Source of the DNA: Oscillospiraceae bacterium
Lineage (GTDB): Bacteria; Bacillota_A; Clostridia; Oscillospirales; Oscillospiraceae
Direction of reading: 5' to 3'
Assembly (NCBI GenBank): GCA_024690695.1
Contig: JAILOS010000041.1
Coordinates: forward strand, 1 to 10,478
DNA: 10,478 bases
Shown: positions 1 to 5,919 of the stretch, in pieces
How the letters are laid out: each line of letters begins with the position of its first letter
How positions within the stretch are numbered: position 1 is the stretch's first letter
The notes under the pieces: model-generated
The model's database searches: none
What the model was told of the DNA's origin: nothing
Seen by the model: the letters and a program-made list of their open reading frames with translations, nothing else
Translations under genes and position numbers: made by a program

Positions 1-376
1 AGTCTTTTATCATCTTTTCGTTCTTCCCTACTGTATCTACATAATATCCCCTACACCAGAAATTCCTGTTGCCGTACTTATACTTGAGGTTTGCATGTCG
101 GTCGAAGATCATCAGCGCACTCTTGCTCTTGAGTGTTCCCATAAATTGTGCTACACTCATGTACGGGGGGATGCTGACCAGCATATGAATGTGATCTGGG
201 CAGGCTTCCGCCTCGATGATCTCCACCTTCATCTCATTACACAGCTTTCTCAAGATTTCTCCTATGTCCTTCTTGATCTCGTTGTATATTACCTTTCTGC
301 GATATTTAGGTGCAAACACCACATGATACTCGCAGCGGTAACTTGAGTGTGCTGTGTGTTTTAGTTCATTCTTCAA
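1..376 (-). CDS. tnpA: IS200/IS605 transposase TnpA, 3' end off the window
   Basis: Small HUH-type (Y1) single-strand transposase that cuts and joins the subterminal hairpin ends of its element. I read 125 codons from a TTG start at 376, preceded by AAGGAGG (394-388). No ATG lies closer to that site. The N-terminus has the family signature around YRCEYHVVFAPKYRR (residues 13-27). The metal-binding HUH motif is His62-Ile-His64, in PDHIHMLVS. The GYYVDTVG block is present near the edge. The catalytic tyrosine helix normally follows that block and would fall just beyond base 1, so intactness cannot be judged. Family members run about 130-155 residues, so little is missing. Confidence 0.93.
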   Translation of the reverse strand, partial: MKNELKHTAHSSYRCEYHVVFAPKYRRKVIYNEIKKDIGEILRKLCNEMKVEIIEAEACPDHIHMLVSIPPYMSVAQFMGTLKSKSALMIFDRHANLKYKYGNRNFWCRGYYVDTVGKNEKMIKD

Positions 377-470
377 CTTGGATAAAACCTCCTTGTATTC
401 TGTTGATGCGGTCGGCAAACCAACATCACTCTATACTTGGGGGTTTTATTTGCCAAGGCTTTTTTATCCA

Positions 471-489
471 CCCCTGGTAGAACCAGGGG
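471..489. repeat. Subterminal hairpin of the IS element
   Basis: CCCCTGGT (471-478) pairs perfectly with ACCAGGGG (482-489) across a 3-base loop AGA. It lies upstream of tnpA on the transposase strand, where the left-end hairpin recognised by TnpA is expected. There is no T run that would make it a terminator in either direction. Confidence 0.75.
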
Positions 490-514
490 TTTAGTCAAGC
501 TAAAGCGCCAACGA

Positions 515-554
515 ACGGGCGGGCCGGCCTAAAAAGCCGTGCCCGCCCGTTTTT
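515..554. terminator. Intrinsic terminator hairpin between the IS and the MATE gene
   Basis: ACGGGCGGGC (515-524) pairs with GCCCGCCCGT (541-550). The stem continues as CGGC (525-528) with GCCG (536-539) around one bulged base (540). The T tail (550-554) follows on the plus strand. On the minus strand, where the MATE gene ends 47 bases earlier, the tail is only TTCGTT. The hairpin may therefore work in both directions but is built best for plus-strand transcripts arriving from the left. Confidence 0.75.
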
Positions 555-596
555 CCTTTGTCCGCCGCGGAGAGGATAAGAGGAAAAGCGCGCTCC

Positions 597-1958
597 TCAC
601 GCCTCCCTCTCCTCCTTCGCCGCCGCCAGCCGCTCGATCTCCTCGGCCTCGGAGATCAGCCGCAGGAGCCTGGCGCGGATCGGAAAAGCCAGCGCCAGCG
701 TGAGCAGATCGGCCACCGCCTGCACCGAGGCGATGCCGTAGACGCCGAAGGCCCAGGTCATCAGGTGAACGATCGGCAGAAAGCAGGTGCCCTGCCGCGC
801 CGTGGCGAGCAGGAAGGCCTCGCGCGCCCGGCCGAGGCCGACGCAGAGCATGTTGACGATGGCGACCCAGGCGTGCACGGGCAGCATCAGGCACTGCAGC
901 CGGATAGCCAGCGCGCCGATCTCCATCATCTGCGTGTCGGACTCCGTGAACAGCCGGATCAGCGGATTGGCGAAGGCGCCGATCAGCAGCGCCATCGCGG
1001 CCGCGCCCCAGAAGGCGATGCGGGAGGCGATGACGTAGCTTTCGCGCACGCGGGCGTACTGCCTCGCGCCCCAGTTGAAGCCGGCCACCGGCTGGAAGCC
1101 CTGCCCGAAGCCGATGATGATGCCGAAGGGGAACATCATGATCTTCGTGCACACGCCGATGCTGGCGAGCACCGAGTCGGAAATCGCGCCGGCGAGCTTG
1201 TTGAGCACGATGCCCGCCACGACGCCGAGCGCCGAGCGGAACATCGAGGACGAACCGATGGACACGACCTCACCCAGCATTTTCCCTTCGAGCCGGATAT
1301 TCCTCACGCTCAGCGTCAGCATGCTCCGGCGGCGCAGATAGGGGTAGACCAGGATGCAGAAGCTGACGAATTTGGAGATCGCCGTCGCCATCGAGGCGCC
1401 GGCCACGCCCAGATCCAGCGTAAAGATGAAGATCGGATCGAGAAAGCAGTTCAGCACGCCGCCGAAGCCCATGCCGATCATCGAGAGCATCGCGCTGCCC
1501 TCCGCGCGCAGGCATTGGTTCATCACGAAGCTCGTCGCCATGAAGGGCGCCGCCAGCAGCACGTAGGTCGCGTACTGGATCGAGTAGCTCTCGCAGGTCG
1601 GCGTCGCGCCGAGCAGACGCACGAGCGGATGGATGAACAGGCTCCCCAGTCCGGTGAGGATCAGGCCGAAAACGGCGACGAGAAAGAAATTCGTGGACAG
1701 CACGCGGTTGGCGCTCTCGCTCTCCCTCGCGCCGAGCAGACGCGAGACGAGGCTGCCGGAGCCGACGCCCATCAGCCCGCCGATCATCATGATGATCATG
1801 TCGAGCGACTGGTTCACGCTGACGGCCGCAGTGGCCTGCGTGCCCAGAGAGCTGACGAAATAGGTGTCCGCCAGATTGTAGATCGAGGTGATCAAAAAGG
1901 AGATCATGCTCGGCAGCGCCATCGTGAGGATCGTGGGACACAGGGGTCCGCTGCGCAT
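597..1958 (-). CDS. MATE-family multidrug/cation efflux transporter
   Basis: Integral membrane antiporter of the MATE family (two MatE domains, normally 12 membrane helices), which exports organic cations or drugs using a Na+ or H+ gradient. The ATG at 1958 gives 453 residues, the usual family length. Helix 1 begins with the typical MALPSMISFLITSIYNLADTYFV-type pattern (shown by TILTMALPSM and IYNLADTYFVSSLG). The internal repeat returns with VVSIGSSSMFRSALGVV and the GFGQGFQPVAGFNWGA block is well conserved. The start is uncertain. The frame stays open to a GTG at 2060, and the best ribosome binding site (2007-2014) faces an in-frame ACG at 2000. The gene is monocistronic, with its own promoter. 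The substrate cannot be read from the sequence. Confidence 0.9.
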   Translation of the reverse strand: MRSGPLCPTILTMALPSMISFLITSIYNLADTYFVSSLGTQATAAVSVNQSLDMIIMMIGGLMGVGSGSLVSRLLGARESESANRVLSTNFFLVAVFGLILTGLGSLFIHPLVRLLGATPTCESYSIQYATYVLLAAPFMATSFVMNQCLRAEGSAMLSMIGMGFGGVLNCFLDPIFIFTLDLGVAGASMATAISKFVSFCILVYPYLRRRSMLTLSVRNIRLEGKMLGEVVSIGSSSMFRSALGVVAGIVLNKLAGAISDSVLASIGVCTKIMMFPFGIIIGFGQGFQPVAGFNWGARQYARVRESYVIASRIAFWGAAAMALLIGAFANPLIRLFTESDTQMMEIGALAIRLQCLMLPVHAWVAIVNMLCVGLGRAREAFLLATARQGTCFLPIVHLMTWAFGVYGIASVQAVADLLTLALAFPIRARLLRLISEAEEIERLAAAKEEREA

Positions 1959-2006
1959 CAGCTCGGCCCGCCGCCGCTGTTTTTCCGCATGATTGGCCGT
2001 ATGGAT

Positions 2007-2014
2007 CCCTCCTT
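2007..2014 (-). promoter_or_regulatory. Strong Shine-Dalgarno site lacking a normal start codon
   Basis: AAGGAGGG on the minus strand is the only strong ribosome binding site before the MATE gene. At the ideal distance (6 bases) the in-frame codon is ACG (2000-1998), one transition away from ATG. The first ATG after it (1990) is 16 bases away and out of frame; it opens a 10-codon ORF whose TGA overlaps the ATG at 1958 (TGATG). The site could serve a non-AUG start, or initiate the tiny leader ORF and couple it to the transporter. Confidence 0.55.
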
Positions 2015-2092
2015 CCCGCTGTTTTATCCCCCGTCTTATCAAAAACGCTCCCGGAAACACAGGCCTTCCGGCCCCTTCACGGAAGCGGGTTT

Positions 2093-2121
2093 ATTGTATC
2101 GCGCTCTCGCCCGAAAGTCAA
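2093..2121 (-). promoter_or_regulatory. Sigma-A promoter for the MATE gene
   Basis: On the minus strand, TTGACT (2121-2116), a 17-base spacer and TACAAT (2098-2093) form a near-consensus housekeeping promoter. Transcription would start near 2086, giving a leader of roughly 85-130 bases depending on the true start codon. It is back-to-back with the promoter at 2164-2192. Confidence 0.8.
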
Positions 2122-2163
2122 GCCGAGGCCCCTGCTTTTTTATCGCTTCTGCGCAAAAGCGGA

Positions 2164-2192
2164 TTGACTTTTTCGCCCCGGTTTGTTAAAAT
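2164..2192 (+). promoter_or_regulatory. Sigma-A promoter for the CoA-transferase gene
   Basis: TTGACT (2164-2169), a 17-base spacer and TAAAAT (2187-2192). The predicted transcription start is near 2199. Two palindromic operator candidates follow directly, so a bound repressor would block promoter clearance or elongation. Confidence 0.8.
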
Positions 2193-2200
2193 ATAAACAT

Positions 2201-2233
2201 ATGTAGGACATCCTTACAAGGTTGTCTGACAAC
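2201..2233. promoter_or_regulatory. Paired GntR/FadR-type operator candidates
   Basis: Two palindromes are seen: ATGT-AGG-ACAT (2201-2211) and GTTGTC-T-GACAAC (2221-2233). Their centres (2206 and 2227) are 21 bp apart, two helical turns. The core of the second, TTGTCTGACAA, fits the TNGTNNNACNA pattern known for FadR/LldR-like GntR regulators exactly. The first keeps the inner GTNNNAC. A regulator of this subfamily is encoded just beyond the CoA transferase, so autogenous control of the locus is the likely role. The regulator-operator link is inferred. Confidence 0.6.
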
Positions 2234-2298
2234 TTCCCTTCCGGCGGCGGTCCGGCCGCCGGAGGCTCCGCAGTCAGTGAAAAACGGGAGGAATGCAC

Positions 2299-3828
2299 AT
2301 GCCTCGGTTCTTATCCGCGGCGGAAGCCGTCGCCCTGATCCGCGACGGAGACTGCCTGATCTACAACAACTTTCTGGGCCTCAACAACTGCGAACAGCTG
2401 AGCGCCGCGCTCAACGAGCGCTTTAAGGCCAGCGGGCACCCCAGGGATCTGACGATCTACTGCACCGCCGGTCTCGGCGGCTGGACGCCCGGCAGCGTAT
2501 GCGAGGAGATCGTGCTGCTCGGTGCGGTGAAAACGCTGATCCTCAGCCATTATTCCAGCATGCCGGAGACGGCGAGGATGGTGCTGGAAAACAAGGTGGA
2601 GGCCTACAATCTGCCCTTCGGCGTCATGTCGCACGCGATCCGCGCCGCGGCCGCCGGCCAGCCCTACGTCATCTCCGACGTGGGCCTCAACCTCTTCGTA
2701 GACCCCAAATACAAGGGCTATCAGCTCAACGAAAAGGCCCGGCGCGAGCTGGTGCGCGAGATCACGATCGACGGCAAGCGCCGCCTGCTGTATGAAACGC
2801 CGCAGGCCGACGTGGCCCTCATCAAGGCCAGCAGCTGCGACGCGCTGGGCAACATCTCGATGGAGGACGAGCCGATCGTCGGCGACGCCCTGTCGATCGC
2901 CCAGGCGGTGCATCGCCGCGGCGGCAAGGTGATCGTGCAGGTCCGCCGTATGCGCGAGGAAGCGCGGCTCCCGGTCGAGGTCGTGATCCCCGCCGCGCTG
3001 GTGGATTATATCTGCATCTGCCCCGAGCAGACGCAGATCCAGGGCATCCCCGGCTATGATCCCCGTTACTCCGGGCAGCAGAGCATGAGCGACGCCGAGC
3101 TGGAGGCCTTCGTGCGCGCGAACGCCAAAGAGGGCGGCAAGGATCTCGCCAAGCAGCTCATCGCCCGCCGTGCGGCCAAAGAGCTGCAGCCCGGACAGGT
3201 CGTGAACATCGGCGTCGGCGCGCCGGAATTCGTGGCGGTCGAGGCCGGCAAGACCGGCCTGCTCTCGCAGGTCGCGCTGACCGTGGAGGCCGGCTCGATG
3301 AAGGGTCTGCCGGCCGGCGGCGTGTCCTTCGGAGCGTCCATGGGCGCGCAGAGCGTGTGCACGACGGCCGAACAGTTCGACCTCTACGACGGCGGCGGCC
3401 TGAACATCTGCTTCATCGGCGCGCTGGAGATCGACGGGGCCGGCAACGTGAACGGCCACTATCACCCGAAGAAGCTCTCCGGCATCGGCGGCTTCATCAA
3501 CATCACGCAGTTCACCCACAAGGTCGTCTTCTGCGCGACCTTCTCCGCCGGCGGTCTCGAGATCGCGGAGACGGAGCAGGGCCTGCAGATCCTGCACGAG
3601 GGCCGCTTCCCGAAGTTTGTGGAGAAGACCGCCTCGCTGAGCTTCAGCGCCGAAAACGCCCACGCGAGCGGCCAGGAGGTCGTCTACGTGACGGAGCGCT
3701 GCGTCTTCCGCCTCGGACCGAAGGGGCTCGTGCTGACGGAGATCGCCCGCGGCGTCGACCTGGAGCGCGATATCCTGCGGCTGCTCCCCTTCGAGGTGGA
3801 GGTCGCCGAAGACCTGAAGGTGTACTGA
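2299..3828 (+). CDS. Acyl-CoA:acetate (YdiF/propionate-type) CoA transferase
   Basis: Class I CoA transferase with alpha and beta halves fused in one chain, of the YdiF/Pct type; it moves CoA between short-chain acyl-CoAs and free acids such as acetate. I prefer the ATG at 2299 (509 residues), because GGGAGGA ends 7 bases before it, whereas the ATG at 2293 touches that site. The N-half carries the family block ENKVEAYNLPFGVMSH and NLFVDPKYKG. The C-half carries VNIGVGAPE, the active-site glutamate E330 in TVEAG, then LPAGGVSFGAS, QFDLYDGGG and SGIGGFINI. The N-terminal CoA loop is unusual (NNFLGLNNCEQL, where the family has a Gly-rich GFxGxGxPExL-like run), so substrate preference may differ. 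It has its own promoter, and the stop lies 4 bases from the convergent regulator. Confidence 0.93.
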   Translation: MPRFLSAAEAVALIRDGDCLIYNNFLGLNNCEQLSAALNERFKASGHPRDLTIYCTAGLGGWTPGSVCEEIVLLGAVKTLILSHYSSMPETARMVLENKVEAYNLPFGVMSHAIRAAAAGQPYVISDVGLNLFVDPKYKGYQLNEKARRELVREITIDGKRRLLYETPQADVALIKASSCDALGNISMEDEPIVGDALSIAQAVHRRGGKVIVQVRRMREEARLPVEVVIPAALVDYICICPEQTQIQGIPGYDPRYSGQQSMSDAELEAFVRANAKEGGKDLAKQLIARRAAKELQPGQVVNIGVGAPEFVAVEAGKTGLLSQVALTVEAGSMKGLPAGGVSFGASMGAQSVCTTAEQFDLYDGGGLNICFIGALEIDGAGNVNGHYHPKKLSGIGGFINITQFTHKVVFCATFSAGGLEIAETEQGLQILHEGRFPKFVEKTASLSFSAENAHASGQEVVYVTERCVFRLGPKGLVLTEIARGVDLERDILRLLPFEVEVAEDLKVY

Positions 3829-3832
3829 TTCT

Positions 3833-4519
3833 TCAGTCCCGCTCGATCGCAAAGGCCCGCATCGTGTTCATCATGTGCAGGACCATCGCGGTCTTCGCCG
3901 CCTCGGCGTTGCGCTCCTTCAGATACTGCATCAGGATACGGTGGTCGTGCAGTGTCAGCTCCGCGACCTGCGGCGCCTGGTTGGCCAGGATGATGCCGTG
4001 GTGGATGGCCCGGTTGAACACCGGCAGCAGCGCCGTGATAAACTGATTGTGGGTCGCCGAAGCGATCGAATTGTGGAATTTCTGCTCGGTCTCGTCCCAC
4101 TGCGGATCGCGCTTCAGGATCATCTGCTCGTCCAGCTCCCCGTAGCGGAAGATCGTGTTCAGTTCCTCATCGCTGGCGCGGATGCAGGCGTAATAAGCCG
4201 CCTGCGGCTCGATGATCAGGCGCATCTCGTAGAGATCCTTGAGGTTGACGTTGGTATTCTGGATCTTCAGCACGTCGTAGTCGTCGTGAATGCTCTGACT
4301 GCGCGTGACGAAGGTGCCGATGCCGCGCCGCACCTCGACCAGCCCTCTCGTGGAGAGGATGCGCAGAGCCTCGCGCAGCGTCGTGCGGCTGACGTGCAGC
4401 TCCTCCGCCAGCTCCAGCTCGTTGGGGAGCTTCTCCCCCGGCTGAAAGCGCCGGCGGGCGATCATCTCGGTCAGCTCCTCCGCGACCCGGGCGGACAGCG
4501 AATTTGTTTTGAAGGGCAC
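3833..4519 (-). CDS. GntR-family regulator, FadR (FCD) subfamily
   Basis: Cytoplasmic DNA-binding repressor or activator that responds to a small acid. It starts at GTG 4519 behind GGAGGTGA (4533-4526) and is 228 residues long, normal for the family. The winged helix-turn-helix spans residues 8-72, with LPNELELAEELHVSRTTLRE and the wing RRGIGTFV. The FCD domain covers residues 92-222. Probable metal or ligand contacts are H149, H193 and H215; the usual acidic partner is Glu145 (E-Q-K-F-H) where most FCD proteins have Asp. Such domains bind carboxylates (lactate, acyl or sugar acids), which suits its position between a CoA transferase and an aminotransferase. It is convergent with the first and divergent from the second. 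The effector is unknown. Confidence 0.93.
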   Translation of the reverse strand: MPFKTNSLSARVAEELTEMIARRRFQPGEKLPNELELAEELHVSRTTLREALRILSTRGLVEVRRGIGTFVTRSQSIHDDYDVLKIQNTNVNLKDLYEMRLIIEPQAAYYACIRASDEELNTIFRYGELDEQMILKRDPQWDETEQKFHNSIASATHNQFITALLPVFNRAIHHGIILANQAPQVAELTLHDHRILMQYLKERNAEAAKTAMVLHMMNTMRAFAIERD

Positions 4520-4545
4520 GGGCCCTCACCTCCGATCAAGTTCGG

Positions 4546-4574
4546 ATTATATCGAAAAAACCTGCCAAAAACAA
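4546..4574 (-). promoter_or_regulatory. Sigma-A promoter for the GntR regulator
   Basis: On the minus strand, TTGTTT (4574-4569), a 17-base spacer and a perfect TATAAT (4551-4546). Transcription would start near 4539, about 20 bases before the GTG. The whole regulator/aminotransferase intergenic region is only 84 bases, so the divergent promoter for ilvE must overlap this one. I see no convincing plus-strand promoter in it. Confidence 0.75.
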
Positions 4575-4603
4575 TATTTTTTTGAAAGCGAGGATTACCC
4601 GAC

Positions 4604-5680
4604 GTGAAAGACCTCAAGATTGTCAAGACAGAGCATCCGAAAGCGAAACCCGCGAAAGGCGCCAAACTCGGCTTCGGCAGCGTGTTTACCGACCACATGA
4701 TGCTGATGGAGTACGACGCCGGCATCGGCTGGCACGACGCGCGGATCGTCCCCTTCGGGCCGATCTCCCTCAGCCCCGCCAGCACCGTTCTTCACTACGC
4801 GCAGGAGACCTTCGAGGGCATGAAGGCCTACCGCTCCGAGGACGGCCGCGTGCTGCTGTTCCGTCCCGAGGAGAATTTCAAGCGTCTGAACCGGTCCAAC
4901 GAGCGTCTGTGCATCCCGCAGCTTGACGTCGACTTCTGCGTGGAGAGCCTGAAGGAGCTGGTAATGCTCGACAAGGACTGGATCCCCGAGTCCGAGGGCG
5001 CTTCCCTGTACATCCGGCCCTTCATCATCGGCAACGAGTCCAAGCTCGGCGTCAAGGAGGCCGACAACTACATCTACTGCGTGCTGCTCAGCCCCAGCGG
5101 CGCCTACTATGAAAGCGGCCTGAAGCCCGTGCCGATCTACGTGGAGGAGGAATACGTGCGCGCGGTCCGCGGCGGCACCGGCTTTGCCAAGACCGGCGGC
5201 AACTACGCCTCCAGCATGCGCGCCCAGACCATCGCGCACGAGAAGGGCTACTCCCAGGTGCTCTGGCTCGACGGCGTGGAGAAGAAATACGTCGGCGAGG
5301 TCGGCGCGATGAACATCTTCTTCGTCATCGACGGCGAGGTCATCACCCCCGAGCTCGACGGCAGCATTCTCCCCGGCATCACCAGAAAGTCCATGATCGA
5401 GCTGCTGCGCGAGGACGGCTACACCGTCACCGAGCGCCAGATCGCGATCCAGGAGGTCGCCGACGCCTACGACGCCGGCAAGCTCGACGAGATGTTCGGC
5501 ACCGGCACCGCGGCCGTCATCAGCCCGGTGGGCGAGCTCAAGTGGGGCGACAAGATCATGAAGATCAACAACGGCGAGATCGGACCCATCTCGGCCATAG
5601 CCTACAAGCAGCTGACCGATATCCAGTGGGGCCGCGCCAAGGGACCCGAGGGCTGGTCGGTCGAGATCGGTCACATCTGA
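4604..5680 (+). CDS. ilvE: Branched-chain amino acid aminotransferase
   Basis: PLP-dependent class IV (fold type IV) transaminase that interconverts valine, leucine and isoleucine with their 2-oxo acids using 2-oxoglutarate/glutamate. The start is GTG at 4604 behind GAGGA (4590-4594). The product is 358 residues, the normal size for the longer, eukaryote-like BCAT group. The N-terminus holds FGSVFTDHMMLMEY and the substrate/cofactor block HYAQETFEGMKAYR. The PLP-binding lysine is K196 in GFAKTGGNYA. The class IV signature EVGAMN is at 232-237, followed by ELDGSILPGITR. It ends in a strong terminator and is divergent from the GntR gene. It may work in biosynthesis or in branched-chain amino acid fermentation, the latter if partnered with the CoA transferase. 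Identification is firm; metabolic direction is not. Confidence 0.95.
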   Translation: MKDLKIVKTEHPKAKPAKGAKLGFGSVFTDHMMLMEYDAGIGWHDARIVPFGPISLSPASTVLHYAQETFEGMKAYRSEDGRVLLFRPEENFKRLNRSNERLCIPQLDVDFCVESLKELVMLDKDWIPESEGASLYIRPFIIGNESKLGVKEADNYIYCVLLSPSGAYYESGLKPVPIYVEEEYVRAVRGGTGFAKTGGNYASSMRAQTIAHEKGYSQVLWLDGVEKKYVGEVGAMNIFFVIDGEVITPELDGSILPGITRKSMIELLREDGYTVTERQIAIQEVADAYDAGKLDEMFGTGTAAVISPVGELKWGDKIMKINNGEIGPISAIAYKQLTDIQWGRAKGPEGWSVEIGHI

Positions 5681-5708
5681 TCGGAACAAAGCAGTATACG
5701 GCATTGTC

Positions 5709-5745
5709 AAGGCGGAGGGCTTCGGCCCTCCGCCTTCTTTTCCTT
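5709..5745 (+). terminator. Intrinsic terminator after ilvE
   Basis: A perfect 12-bp stem (5709-5720 with 5725-5736) is closed by a very stable TTCG tetraloop (5721-5724) and followed by a pyrimidine-rich tail, CTTTTCCTTTTC. It separates ilvE from the molybdenum genes. Confidence 0.92.
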
Positions 5746-5812
5746 TTCTTCGTCATCCTGCTCAATTTCGCTCCGCAACATTTGTCTGAATCGACGGTTT
5801 TTCCCGTTTGTC

Positions 5813-5841
5813 TTGAACTGACCCGGCGTTTCGACTACAAT
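5813..5841 (+). promoter_or_regulatory. Sigma-A promoter of the molybdenum operon
   Basis: TTGAAC (5813-5818), a 17-base spacer and TACAAT (5836-5841). Transcription would start near 5848, inside an inverted repeat. Direct repeats TTTGTCT-GAA (5781) and TTTGTCTTGAA (5807), 26 bases apart, lie on the upstream side. I find no strong second promoter before modA, so this one probably serves all genes to mop. Confidence 0.7.
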
Positions 5842-5843
5842 CA

Positions 5844-5898
5844 AAAAGCTAATTGTTTTAATTTACAATTTGCTTTTGAAAAATACACGCTTTCAAAA
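5844..5898 (+). repeat. Two overlapping inverted repeats in the leader of the molybdenum operon
   Basis: Repeat A is a 13-base arm (5844-5856) that pairs with 5865-5877 with one mismatch, around an 8-base AT loop. Repeat B is TTTTGAAA (5874-5881), which pairs perfectly with TTTCAAAA (5891-5898). The arms share bases 5874-5877, so in RNA the two stems exclude each other. Repeat A sits right at the predicted transcription start, so it could also be a DNA operator. The ribosome binding site GGAGGG (5908-5913) follows 10 bases later. I do not recognise a known riboswitch class. Confidence 0.6.
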
Positions 5899-5919
5899 CA
5901 GAACGACGGAGGGAACGCT

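Larger units (their letters stand above)
1..493 (-). mobile_element. IS200/IS605-family element, partial
   Basis: This block is visibly AT-richer than everything to its right. It carries a minus-strand HUH transposase gene cut by the window edge, and then about 95 bases of non-coding end sequence containing a perfect hairpin (471-489). IS200/IS605 elements have no terminal inverted repeats and make no target duplication; they use subterminal hairpins, which fits what is seen. The outer boundary near 493 is inferred: just outside it, on the transposase strand, is TTGAC (498-494), resembling the short 5' target motifs after which such elements insert. The other end, and any tnpB, lie outside the window. 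Confidence 0.85.

Noticed and set aside
95..346. 83-codon plus-strand open frame within the IS
   Set aside because: It is antisense to tnpA, whose HUH motif and N-terminal signature are unambiguous.
558..2189. 543-codon plus-strand open frame opposite the MATE gene
   Set aside because: The sequence is low-complexity and rich in Arg, Asp, Gln and His with no fold signature, and it runs across the MATE promoter.
2311..3852. 513-codon open frame on the minus strand opposite the CoA transferase
   Set aside because: It mirrors a high-GC coding gene, lacks any recognisable domain, is Asp/Ala/His-rich as antisense frames are, and has no ribosome site. The plus-strand protein is clearly real.
4575..4589. 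CodY-box-like sequence before ilvE
   Set aside because: Only about 10 of 15 positions fit AATTTTCWGAAAATT, mostly because of a T run. This is too weak to claim.
4520..4603. T-box or other riboswitch before ilvE
   Set aside because: The whole intergenic region is 84 bases and also holds the gntR promoter; it is too short for a T-box and has no matching stems.
5542..5919. Upstream extension of the MoeA-like reading frame
   Set aside because: It overlaps the end of ilvE and passes through the TTCG terminator and the promoter. Homology and the ribosome site begin at GTG 5920.
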